From the NCBI RefSeq assembly GCF_021442025.1, contig NZ_CP090446.1, positions 62,001 through 126,000 of the forward strand: a stretch of DNA of 64,000 bases, in the 5' to 3' direction. The notes under the pieces are model-generated. The model did not search any database, had not been told where the DNA came from, and worked only from the letters and a program-made list of their open reading frames with translations. Below, in pieces: positions 47,622-55,361 of the stretch; the first letter of the stretch is position 1; the number at the start of each line of letters is the position of its first letter. The translations under genes were made by a program, and so were the position numbers. Source of the stretch: Sphingobacterium sp. SRCM116780. Lineage in GTDB: Bacteria; Bacteroidota; Bacteroidia; Sphingobacteriales; Sphingobacteriaceae.

Positions 47622-48908
47622 TTAACGTTTCGAAATATCAACGTAATCACGAATAGTAGCCCCTGTATATACTTGTCTTGGGCGACCAATTGGCTCTTTG
47701 TTTTCACGCATTTCTTTCCATTGTGCGATCCATCCTGGAAGACGACCTAATGCAAATAGTACCGTAAACATATCTGAGTTAAATCCTAATGCTCTGTAAA
47801 TGATACCAGAATAAAAATCAACATTTGGATATAATTTTCTATCAATGAAATATTGATCATTTAGGGCTGCTTCTTCCAATTTTTTAGCAATATTTAAAAC
47901 AGGATCATTCACACCCAATTTTTCTAAGATGTCATCACATGCTTTTTTAATGATTTTAGCACGAGGATCGAAGTTTTTGTAAACACGGTGTCCGAATCCC
48001 ATTAAACGGAAAGGATCGTTTTTATCCTTAGCTTTCGCTAAATATTTCTCTGCATCTCCACCATCATTTTTGATCGCTTCCAACATTTCGATTACAGCTT
48101 GGTTAGCACCACCATGCAATGGTCCCCAAAGCGCATTGATACCTGCTGAGATCGATGCGTATAGATTCGCGTTTGATGAGCCTACAATACGAACTGTAGA
48201 TGTAGAACAGTTTTGTTCATGATCTGCATGCAAAATCAATAATTTATGCATGGCATCAATCACAACTGGATCAAACGTTTTCTCATTATTCACTTCTCCA
48301 AAAATCATATTTAAGAAGTTATCAATGTATCCCAAATCTTTTTTAGGATAAACAACAGGGTGACCTAATGATTTTTTTTGAATCCAAGAAACAATTGTTG
48401 GCATTTTAGCCAATAGATTGACGATTGTTTTATCTTCTTCTTCTTGTGTTGGATTCGGATTTAAAGATTCTGGATAGAATGCAGATAAAGCACCAACAAG
48501 ACAAGATAATTGTCCCATTGGATGAGCTTGTGAGGGAAAGCCAGCAAAGAAGTTTTTCATGTCTTCATGAATCATCATTTGCGATTTGATGTCCGTTCTG
48601 AACTGTTCTAAAACTGCTTTTGTCGGAAGCTCGCCATATATTAATAAATAAGCAACTTCCAAGAAAGTTGATTTTTCAGCTAATTGTTCAATAGGATATC
48701 CTCTGTATCTTAAAATGCCTGTTTCACCATCTAGAAAAGTGATCGCACTTTTCGCTGCCCCAGTATTTTTAAAACCTGGATCTAAAGTAATATATCCAGA
48801 TTGATCTCTCAGTTTAGAGATGTCAATTGCTTTTTCGTTTTCTGTACCAGTAATTACTGGGAATTCGTGTGACGAACCATTTAAAATAATAGATGCTGTT
48901 TCAGACAT
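47622..48908 (-). CDS. gltA: Citrate synthase (type II-like)
   Basis: 428 aa; condenses acetyl-CoA and oxaloacetate in the TCA cycle. Active-site blocks: GPLHGGANQAVIEML with His for oxaloacetate, and GFGHRVYKNFDPRA with the second His. The catalytic Asp lies in VDFYSGIIYRALGF. Length matches the hexameric, NADH-sensitive gram-negative type. Single gene flanked by its own -7 box and terminator. Confidence 0.96.
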   Translation of the reverse strand: MSETASIILNGSSHEFPVITGTENEKAIDISKLRDQSGYITLDPGFKNTGAAKSAITFLDGETGILRYRGYPIEQLAEKSTFLEVAYLLIYGELPTKAVLEQFRTDIKSQMMIHEDMKNFFAGFPSQAHPMGQLSCLVGALSAFYPESLNPNPTQEEEDKTIVNLLAKMPTIVSWIQKKSLGHPVVYPKKDLGYIDNFLNMIFGEVNNEKTFDPVVIDAMHKLLILHADHEQNCSTSTVRIVGSSNANLYASISAGINALWGPLHGGANQAVIEMLEAIKNDGGDAEKYLAKAKDKNDPFRLMGFGHRVYKNFDPRAKIIKKACDDILEKLGVNDPVLNIAKKLEEAALNDQYFIDRKLYPNVDFYSGIIYRALGFNSDMFTVLFALGRLPGWIAQWKEMRENKEPIGRPRQVYTGATIRDYVDISKR

Positions 48909-48937
48909 AAGCTTCTTACTGTTATCTTGTGTTTATG

Positions 48938-48945
48938 CAAATGTA
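48938..48945 (-). promoter_or_regulatory. Candidate -7 box for gltA
   Basis: TACATTTG on the minus strand, 29 bp upstream of the gltA start, matches TAnnTTTG; -33 element not seen. Confidence 0.42.
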
Positions 48946-49231
48946 ATAAAATTGATAGCTAATATACTAGAGTTTTCGTAATAATAATGCCATAATGATT
49001 GCTTTATTTATATTATTTTTTAGTTTAAAACCTATTTCTTTTACTCATAATTGCCATTCTTTTATTCAAATGATTCCTCTTAACTGAAAAATTAAAATTA
49101 TCCTGTTGTTCGTATTTTTATCCCTTAGTACGATATTCAAATAAGAAAGATAAACCTTACTCTACTTATTCTTAGGAACTAAGTTATCTCTCTTGAATAA
49201 AGTTTCGAATTTGATAACAAACAAACCGAAG
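48946..49231. other. AT-rich spacer between gltA and the sulfur-type module
   Basis: About 290 bp, no credible reading frame, no hairpin with T run, and no RNA structure recognised. It separates the gltA promoter from the 3' end of the substrate-binding protein gene. Confidence 0.6.
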
Positions 49232-50149
49232 CTATTTTTTAGGGATTTCAAACCCATATTTTTTGTAGATATCTTGAGCAGACTCCGATTGTAAATAAGC
49301 CATGAAATCGATACCTGCTTGTTTATTTTTAGATTTTTTCAATTTCCCTGCCATGTATTTTGCAGTGATATTTTCGTTATCTGGGATCGTTATACTTTCT
49401 ATCGGATGATTAATCATTTTCTGAAATGCAGCTTCCGAATACCATACTGGAGCAACATCTGCATGTCCTTCCAATATACGTAAAGGGCTTTCTCGATGAT
49501 GTATTTTGGTCAAATAAGTTGTTTTATCGGCGACTTTTTCTTCCATAATCGTACGGACAAGCTCTTCACCACCTACTTTTCTATAAGCTGTTTTTATTTG
49601 TTCTCCTACACCTTCCCAAGCAGGATTGGGCATGCTGATACGTACATCTTTACGTTGTAAGTCTCTTAAGGATTGTATGTTTTTTGGATTTCCTTTCGGC
49701 ACCATCAATGTCAGTTTGTTTGTTGCATACGTAATTGTTTGATCAAAATAATCTCCCATTTCCGTAATACGTCGTTGACCTGCGGTGTAAACATCCGGTG
49801 TATGGGTGATCTTGAGATTCCCGATTGTTAATGATCCACCTTGTATCTGTTTAGCCAAGATTCCTGGAGGCAATGTTTCGACAAATATCCTTTCGTATTG
49901 CGGATATTCTTTTTTAAAAGTTTTGATAAGATCATCAATTACCATAAACTGATTGCCCGCAAAGAAAATAACCAATTGTGGATTTTCAATTTCACCATAA
50001 AGATCGGGGATATTATCGATCCCGGGAATTGTAAAATTTACAGCAGATTCAGGAGGAGTGTTCCATGGTGGATGGAATTGATAATCTTGTGCATGTACAG
50101 CATTTATTCCTACTAATAGTACAAGTATACTTCTTAATAATCGTTTCAT
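49232..50149 (-). CDS. ModA-like periplasmic substrate-binding protein (orphan)
   Basis: 305 aa with a signal peptide (MKRLLRSILVLLVGINAVHA, cleavage before QDYQF). The mature part is a type II periplasmic-binding fold: LVIFFAGNQFMVIDDLIKTF, then LTLMVPKGNPKNIQSLRDL and ISMPNPAWEGVGEQI, the order seen in molybdate/sulfate-type binding proteins, ending AGIDFMAYLQSESAQDIYKKYGF. No permease or ATPase gene is adjacent, so transport is doubtful; it may act as a periplasmic binding or delivery protein for an oxyanion. Third gene of the TsdA-like/DsrE-like module, 11 bp after the DsrE-like gene. Confidence 0.82.
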   Translation of the reverse strand: MKRLLRSILVLLVGINAVHAQDYQFHPPWNTPPESAVNFTIPGIDNIPDLYGEIENPQLVIFFAGNQFMVIDDLIKTFKKEYPQYERIFVETLPPGILAKQIQGGSLTIGNLKITHTPDVYTAGQRRITEMGDYFDQTITYATNKLTLMVPKGNPKNIQSLRDLQRKDVRISMPNPAWEGVGEQIKTAYRKVGGEELVRTIMEEKVADKTTYLTKIHHRESPLRILEGHADVAPVWYSEAAFQKMINHPIESITIPDNENITAKYMAGKLKKSKNKQAGIDFMAYLQSESAQDIYKKYGFEIPKK

Positions 50150-50160
50150 GATAGTTTAAC

Positions 50161-50631
50161 TTATGGTTTTACAATATTCCATCCTTGATGCGCACGTATA
50201 ATAAGTTCCCCATTACCACTTGGAACATAACCGATGAAGTCAAAGAGCTCTTCTTTTGTTAAATTTCGTTCTTTTAATGAGTTAAGACATTGTGCTACAA
50301 GAACACCTCTTTTGATCAGTTTTTTAAACGGTTCTTCAAATTTGGAAGTGCTTTTTAAGAAGGCTTCAGTTCCTCCTGAGAAAGCAATCAACTCAATATG
50401 TAATTTTCCTTTTAATCGAGGATCATCTAAGGCATTATTGATATTACGGATCGCTTTTTCAATCGTTTTTGGATCATTACTATCCAATTGGTAAATGGCG
50501 TGATAAGATTTTTTCTCGGCAATTGCTCCTTGAAACGCCGCATTTTTAATTAATGCCTCTTCTTGGGTTTGTGCGGACAATTTTCCCATGCTTAATAAAG
50601 CAAGGATCATGATCATAACTGTTTTATTCAT
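50161..50631 (-). CDS. Periplasmic DsrE-family protein
   Basis: About 156 aa, starting at the ATG at 50631 to give a good signal peptide (MNKTVMIMILALLSMGKLSA-Q); an upstream ATG at 50673 lies inside the cytochrome gene. The mature protein has the DsrE/F fold pattern: YQLDSNDPKTIEKAIRNINNAL, then IELIAFSGGTEAFLK, and a single Cys115 in LVAQCLNSLKE at the position of the persulfide-carrying Cys of DsrE/TusD proteins. DsrE proteins usually work in the cytoplasm; export is unusual. 4 bp downstream of the cytochrome, 11 bp before the binding protein. Confidence 0.8.
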   Translation of the reverse strand: MNKTVMIMILALLSMGKLSAQTQEEALIKNAAFQGAIAEKKSYHAIYQLDSNDPKTIEKAIRNINNALDDPRLKGKLHIELIAFSGGTEAFLKSTSKFEEPFKKLIKRGVLVAQCLNSLKERNLTKEELFDFIGYVPSGNGELIIRAHQGWNIVKP

Positions 50632-50635
50632 TTTT

Positions 50636-51616
50636 TTAAAAATTAAAGGGACCGTATTTATGTTGTATTGCACTTATGTTGTCATGGAATGGTGGATAAG
50701 GAGAATCCTTAGGTTTCTTGGCCAAGTTTGGATAATCCTTTTCTTTATTTGCTTTTATTGGTCTTGAAAAAGAATTGATATAAGCTGCTACATCATAAGC
50801 CTCAGCATCTGTTAATATCGGATTATCATGTGTGGCACCTAAGGGCATATTCCCTTTGATGAACTGCATCGCAGTAAGCACTCGTGCCATTCCAGCACCA
50901 TCATTGTATGAGTCCTTTCCCCATAGCGGTGGATATTGATAACCTTTATTGGTTGCTAATTTTTTCCCTTCTCCTTGTTGTCCATGACAACTTTGACACT
51001 GCTGTTGAAAAACTATAGCACCACTTTTTGGATCAGCTGCTCGTTTAGGTGTTTTTACTTTGACAAAACCTTGTCCTACAATTCGTTTTCCAGTAGGAGT
51101 ATTCTTACTAATGTGTTTGATATAGGTGATAATTGCCCTCATTTCCATACTGTTTACATCGATGGCTTTACCGTTCATACTACGTTCAAAACAACCATTG
51201 ATACGCTCTTCCAACGATTCAATTTTATCCTCTCTTCCAATATATACTGGAAAAACTCCCGTAAGTCCAACATAAGGAGCAGCAAAAGCTTTCGTTCCCC
51301 CATTGAGGTGACAATTTGTACATGCTAAGTGATTACCAATCTTGTTACCATTTTTTTCATAGAAATAATTGTACGTTTCTTTGATTAGCTTCTCACCATA
51401 ACTTGCAAGCTTATCTTCTTCGCTATCTGTAAAAGGACTCAATTTTAAATCATCTACATGGGTGATGAGTTGTTCTTTATTGGGGACAATTTTCTCTATA
51501 TTACGAGGTAACCCATTGGTAATGTAAGCTGATAAAACAATGAAACATAACAATACAGAGGTCACTAGTATAATGGTATTGCTACTCTTTCTAATTTTTT
51601 TCAATTCTTCTTCCAT
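50636..51616 (-). CDS. Dihaem cytochrome c, thiosulfate dehydrogenase TsdA-like
   Basis: 326 aa, anchored by an N-terminal helix (residues ~13-34) with the rest periplasmic. Two haem sites: C99-TN-CH103 and C207-QS-CH211. Between them, Cys142 in ERINGCFERSMNGK sits where TsdA has its unusual axial Cys ligand to haem 1, and Met257 in KGNMPLG fits the Met ligand of haem 2. TsdA oxidises two thiosulfates to tetrathionate or runs in reverse. The arrangement is inferred from motifs, not from an alignment. First gene of a three-gene run with DsrE-like and binding proteins; a -7 box lies 18 bp upstream. Confidence 0.82.
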   Translation of the reverse strand: MEEELKKIRKSSNTIILVTSVLLCFIVLSAYITNGLPRNIEKIVPNKEQLITHVDDLKLSPFTDSEEDKLASYGEKLIKETYNYFYEKNGNKIGNHLACTNCHLNGGTKAFAAPYVGLTGVFPVYIGREDKIESLEERINGCFERSMNGKAIDVNSMEMRAIITYIKHISKNTPTGKRIVGQGFVKVKTPKRAADPKSGAIVFQQQCQSCHGQQGEGKKLATNKGYQYPPLWGKDSYNDGAGMARVLTAMQFIKGNMPLGATHDNPILTDAEAYDVAAYINSFSRPIKANKEKDYPNLAKKPKDSPYPPFHDNISAIQHKYGPFNF

Positions 51617-51633
51617 CAGCGTTAGGTTTTATA

Positions 51634-51641
51634 CAAAAGTA
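51634..51641 (-). promoter_or_regulatory. Candidate -7 box for tsdA-like module
   Basis: TACTTTTG on the minus strand, 17 bp upstream of the cytochrome start, matches TAnnTTTG. It lies just downstream of an inverted repeat (51665-51703), so a LysR-controlled promoter is plausible. Confidence 0.45.
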
Positions 51642-51664
51642 GACTATAATGTCACGCTGTTATA

Positions 51665-51703
51665 ATTCATAATTATTATCACCTATAATGAAAAGTTATG
51701 AAT
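51665..51703. promoter_or_regulatory. Inverted repeat, possible LysR operator
   Basis: Perfect 8-bp arms ATTCATAA / TTATGAAT separated by 23 nt, between the lysR stop and the cytochrome promoter. The distal arm overlaps the lysR stop codon. Placed about 24-62 bp upstream of the -7 box, where LysR activators usually bind. Confidence 0.4.
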
Positions 51704-52601
51704 AGATTTTACTTTTATGTTGTTGTATGAAGTTCATAAATTTGAGAGGCAAACTCGTTAATCCTCCAACTAAGTGTGTGATATAGAAATATCTTTCCAT
51801 ACTCAAGTTTTCTAATTCGATAATTTGAAGCTCCTGGTTTTTAAGCTCCTCCTGTATGGCATGAATGGATAGAAAAGCAGCTGTGTTGCTATATTTAAGA
51901 TAACGTTTGATACTTTCGGAGGAAGATAATGTGATCACTATATTTAAATGTTGTATGGAGATGCTGGCTTCTTTCAGTTTGGTGTCAATGATATCACGTG
52001 TTCCTGAACCAGTCTCTCTAAAGACGAGAGGTATTTTATATAGATCATTGATCATATATTTGTCGTTGTCCAATTCAGGGTTGTCGCTTCTCGTAACCAA
52101 GACAATTTCGTCTTTTATATAAGGAGTAAATTTTAGTGAGCGATTGTCTGGTAAACCCTCCGTGATACCCAGATGGATCTCATTCTTGATGAGGAGTTCT
52201 TCCACTCGCTTTGAGTTTGCTTGAATTACTCTTATCTCATTTTTCGGAAATTGGAAATTAAACGCTACTAACAGTTTTGGAATAACATATTGTGATATTG
52301 TTGTACTTATCCCCAAAAAAAGGTTACCATTTTGTTTTCCGATTATTTCATTAATCTCATAAGTCGCTTGATTGTATTGTTCCAATATGATCTGGGCATG
52401 ATGATAGAGCATCTTTCCTGCAGAAGTAAGTGCTAGTCGATTTCCTAATCGTTCGAATAAAGGTGTTCCAATCGAATTTTCTATTTCTTGAATATTTTTG
52501 CTGACTGCGGGTTGAGATATAAATAATTCGGATGCAGCCTTTGTAAAGTTGAGCGTATTTGCCGCGACATAAAAAACTTTTAACCTAAAATCGAAATCCA
52601 T
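51696..52601 (-). CDS. LysR-family transcriptional regulator
   Basis: 301 aa. N-terminal winged HTH: TLNFTKAASELFISQPAVSKNIQEIENSIGTPLFERLGN. C-terminal effector domain (residues ~90-300) includes FRETGSGTRD, a motif seen in CysB/CbbR-like members that bind inorganic or small organic anions. It lies upstream of, and in the same direction as, the cytochrome-DsrE-binding protein genes, 79 bp away, and is their probable regulator. Divergent from blaI-like gene. Confidence 0.92.
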   Translation of the reverse strand: MDFDFRLKVFYVAANTLNFTKAASELFISQPAVSKNIQEIENSIGTPLFERLGNRLALTSAGKMLYHHAQIILEQYNQATYEINEIIGKQNGNLFLGISTTISQYVIPKLLVAFNFQFPKNEIRVIQANSKRVEELLIKNEIHLGITEGLPDNRSLKFTPYIKDEIVLVTRSDNPELDNDKYMINDLYKIPLVFRETGSGTRDIIDTKLKEASISIQHLNIVITLSSSESIKRYLKYSNTAAFLSIHAIQEELKNQELQIIELENLSMERYFYITHLVGGLTSLPLKFMNFIQQHKSKIYS

Positions 52602-52906
52602 ACAAGAGCTAATTTAATGCGTAACTGAAACCTAGTATTATCAAATCTATTAAAAAATAGATGCGCTTTGTTGTGTTAACAAAATTGTCACAATCTAAGC
52701 GGTATAATTATTTTTTGGAATAGCGTGACTCAGCTCGAATGAGTACTACCGAACAATAGTATATATAGCGCTCTAAAATGGAATAAAACAACATCTTTTT
52801 TAGGTTTTTAGAAATACAATGGTTTTGAAAAACTTTATGTTATTCTAATGAAGTGGCATTGTTTTTTAGTTCCATTTCAAAAAATAAAAATAATTTCTTT
52901 TGTTAT
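52602..52906. other. Spacer between lysR and blaI-like genes
   Basis: About 300 bp AT-rich divergent promoter region. I see no open frame, tRNA or strong terminator; the only obvious structure is the palindrome just beyond it at 52907. Confidence 0.55.
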
Positions 52907-52921
52907 TACGAATTTTTCGTA
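52907..52921. promoter_or_regulatory. Palindrome, candidate BlaI operator
   Basis: TACGAA-TTT-TTCGTA, a perfect 6-bp dyad, 35 bp upstream of the blaI-like start. BlaI/MecI repressors bind TACA/TGTA-type dyads and usually autoregulate, so a role is plausible. Confidence 0.42.
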
Positions 52922-52955
52922 TTATTGCGTATAAATAGTAGCTTAGTAATCAGAT

Positions 52956-53321
52956 ATGGAAAAGTTAACCGCACAAGAAGAACAAGCAATGCAAGCCATT
53001 TGGAATCTTAAGGCATGTTTTGTAAAAGAAATTTTGGATAATATCAAAGGAGAGAAGATGCCGTATACAACTTTGGCTTCTACGGTAAAAAACCTAGAAA
53101 AAAAAGGATTTGTAAAATCGGTGAAGTATGCCAATGCAAACCGATATGAACCATTGATTTCTGAGGAGAACTACAAGGACAAATTTATGCATTCCTTTGT
53201 TGGTGATTATTTTAAGAATTCGTATAAAGACATGGTTTCTTTTTTTGTGAAAGAGGAAAAACTCTCCGCATCTGAATTGGAAGAAATCGTACAAATGATT
53301 AAGGACAATAAAAGCGAATAA
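52956..53321 (+). CDS. BlaI/MecI-family transcriptional repressor
   Basis: 121-aa winged-helix repressor: [16 protein letters not shown] opening, recognition region [30 protein letters not shown]. BlaI proteins dimerise and are inactivated by proteolysis when the membrane sensor peptidase BlaR1 is triggered. The next gene, 2 bp downstream, encodes an M56 peptidase, the usual partner. There is no beta-lactamase gene here, so the regulon is unknown. Confidence 0.93.
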   Translation: MEKLTAQEEQAMQAIWNLKACFVKEILDNIKGEKMPYTTLASTVKNLEKKGFVKSVKYANANRYEPLISEENYKDKFMHSFVGDYFKNSYKDMVSFFVKEEKLSASELEEIVQMIKDNKSE

Positions 53322-53323
53322 CG

Positions 53324-55261
53324 ATGGAAAATATCCTAAATTATGCTATTCAAATTAATGTATTGCTCAGTGTCGTATACTTAGGCTATGCTTTGTTATT
53401 AAAAAACCTAACATTTTATAAGCTGAACCGCTCTTATTTTATGGCAGGTATTTTATTTTCATTCACTTACCCTTTTTTAGATATACAATCTTGGTTTGCC
53501 AAACCTATTCCATCCGTAGGGGAGATCGCGATGGATTGGTCTATGTATTTTAGAAAAGATACTGAAACTTCAATTTTTACATTAAATAATTTACTGCTCG
53601 TCTTATTTGCAATTGGCATTTTGCTATTACTTTGCCGTTTTATTCTGCAGATGGTCAGCTTATTGCGTATTCATATTTATTCGGAACCAGCGCAATGGCA
53701 GTCTTATTTCTTCAGAAATGTTTTTATACCGATCGTCCCTTTTTCTTTTTTAAATAAAATATATGTCAATCGTGAACATCATAATGATCCTGAGTTACTA
53801 GATATTTTTAAGCATGAGGATATCCATGTAAAGGGTCTGCATTCGATTGATATTTTAATCAGTGAGTTTACTTTAATCAGCAGCTGGTTTAATCCTTTCG
53901 TATGGCTCATACGCAAAGCGATACGCGAAAATTTAGAATTCTTAACGGATCAACAGGTATTAAATAATGGCGTTGATAGACAAACATATCAATATAGTTT
54001 GCTACGTGTAAATAATAACGATGGCACCGCAGCATTGGGTAATCAATTTAGTTTTAAAACTTTAAAAAGAAGAATTATGATGATGAATAAAAAACGCTCC
54101 GCAAAAATACAAATGAGCAAATATGCTTTTATGTTACCTGTTTTTATTTTAACTGCAGGCGCTTTCACTTTAAATAAAGCAGAAGCCAAAATCATGGAAG
54201 CCATTGATGCAACTAAAGACATCAATTTAAAACCTGTTTTACCTAATATCTCAATTTTAGATTTAAGTCAAGGCACGTTGAAAGGAAAAGTGACTGGTAT
54301 AAGGGTGAAAAGTGACACACTGTCTGTTAAAGCAAAACAAGATGGTGGTTCGGTTAAGATCGTTAAAAGAATAGAAATTGAAGATAATATCACCCAAGGA
54401 AATCCAATTTTAAAAAGGGATGTATTGTATGTTATGGATGGAAAGGAAATTGATGCAGAAGATATTAAGACTGTAGACCCCAATAGCATAAAAGCAATAA
54501 ATGTTCTTAAAGATAAAAGTGCAACTCGCAAATATGGAGATAAAGGTAATAATGGGGTTGTAGAGATTACGAGCAGATCGAGAGAAAATTCTGTTGAGGA
54601 GGTAACAAAAGGTGACGCTGTTGGTTTATATATGGAGTCTGTTGATCATGTAGATGGAGTTAGCAAAATTAGGCTACGTGGGAAAGCGGTAGAACCATTA
54701 GTTATTCTGGACGGAAAAATCTATGATGGTGAAGTAAATTCTATTAAACCAGATAATATTGAAAGTATAGAGGTACTAAAAGACGCTTCAGCTACTGATC
54801 TTTATGGAGTTAAAGGTGGAAATGGTGTTATTTTAATCACTTCTAAGAAGGGAGAGAAGGTCGTGGGATATAGTTCTAAAAATTTTGTAGATAAAAAAGA
54901 ATCTTCAAAAAATTACAAAACAATAATCTTAAACAATAAAAAACCATTCATTTTAGATGAGACTTCTTCAAATAAAAACAAGATAATGATTCGTGAAAAA
55001 GAAATAAAACCATTAATTGTTTTGGATGGAAAGCCGAAGGATAATGATTTCGATTTGAATACCATAAATCCAAACGATATTGAATCGGTTACTGTCTTAA
55101 AAGACGCTTCAGCTACTGATCTTTATGGAGCTAAAGTTGGAAATGGTGTGATTCTTGTCACGACAAAAAATGGTGACGATAAAACGGATGGAAAGTCAGG
55201 TTACAAAACCGATACTGTCACTATTATGGGAGTGAAATCAGTTGGATCCGACAAAAAATAA
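53324..55261 (+). CDS. M56 (BlaR1-like) membrane peptidase with three TonB-plug-like repeats
   Basis: 645 aa. Four membrane helices in residues ~5-285; the zinc site is His164-Glu-Asp-Ile-His168 with a third-ligand Glu near 203 (RENLEFLTD). After the last helix (~267-283) the periplasmic part has no penicillin-binding domain. It has three SusC-like TonB-plug segments: residues ~367-418, ~457-508 and ~562-616, each with a hydrophobic strand plus DGK, a SIxxxxVLKDxSAT motif and YG-x4-GNGV. The second and third are nearly identical at DNA level (33-nt exact match). It pairs with the BlaI-like repressor 2 bp upstream. Confidence 0.85.
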   Translation: MENILNYAIQINVLLSVVYLGYALLLKNLTFYKLNRSYFMAGILFSFTYPFLDIQSWFAKPIPSVGEIAMDWSMYFRKDTETSIFTLNNLLLVLFAIGILLLLCRFILQMVSLLRIHIYSEPAQWQSYFFRNVFIPIVPFSFLNKIYVNREHHNDPELLDIFKHEDIHVKGLHSIDILISEFTLISSWFNPFVWLIRKAIRENLEFLTDQQVLNNGVDRQTYQYSLLRVNNNDGTAALGNQFSFKTLKRRIMMMNKKRSAKIQMSKYAFMLPVFILTAGAFTLNKAEAKIMEAIDATKDINLKPVLPNISILDLSQGTLKGKVTGIRVKSDTLSVKAKQDGGSVKIVKRIEIEDNITQGNPILKRDVLYVMDGKEIDAEDIKTVDPNSIKAINVLKDKSATRKYGDKGNNGVVEITSRSRENSVEEVTKGDAVGLYMESVDHVDGVSKIRLRGKAVEPLVILDGKIYDGEVNSIKPDNIESIEVLKDASATDLYGVKGGNGVILITSKKGEKVVGYSSKNFVDKKESSKNYKTIILNNKKPFILDETSSNKNKIMIREKEIKPLIVLDGKPKDNDFDLNTINPNDIESVTVLKDASATDLYGAKVGNGVILVTTKNGDDKTDGKSGYKTDTVTIMGVKSVGSDKK

Positions 55262-55297
55262 AATATTAAGAGGCAAATGAAGATGGAATTTGAAAAA

Positions 55298-55353
55298 TAA
55301 GAAATATAAAAACCTTCAAAATTCTTCAATTTTGAAGGTTTTTATATTTCTTA
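55298..55353. terminator. 26-bp perfect hairpin between M56 and GH20 genes
   Basis: Arms 55298-55323 and 55328-55353 are perfectly complementary over 26 bp, loop CTTC, core AACCTTCAAAATT. It serves as a bidirectional terminator for the convergent M56 and GH20 genes. Confidence 0.9.
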
Positions 55354-55361
55354 TGCTTCCG

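Noticed and set aside
52956..55261. BlaI/M56 pair as a beta-lactam resistance locus
   Set aside because: No beta-lactamase gene is adjacent and the M56 protein lacks the penicillin-binding sensor; the plug-like repeats suggest a different signal.
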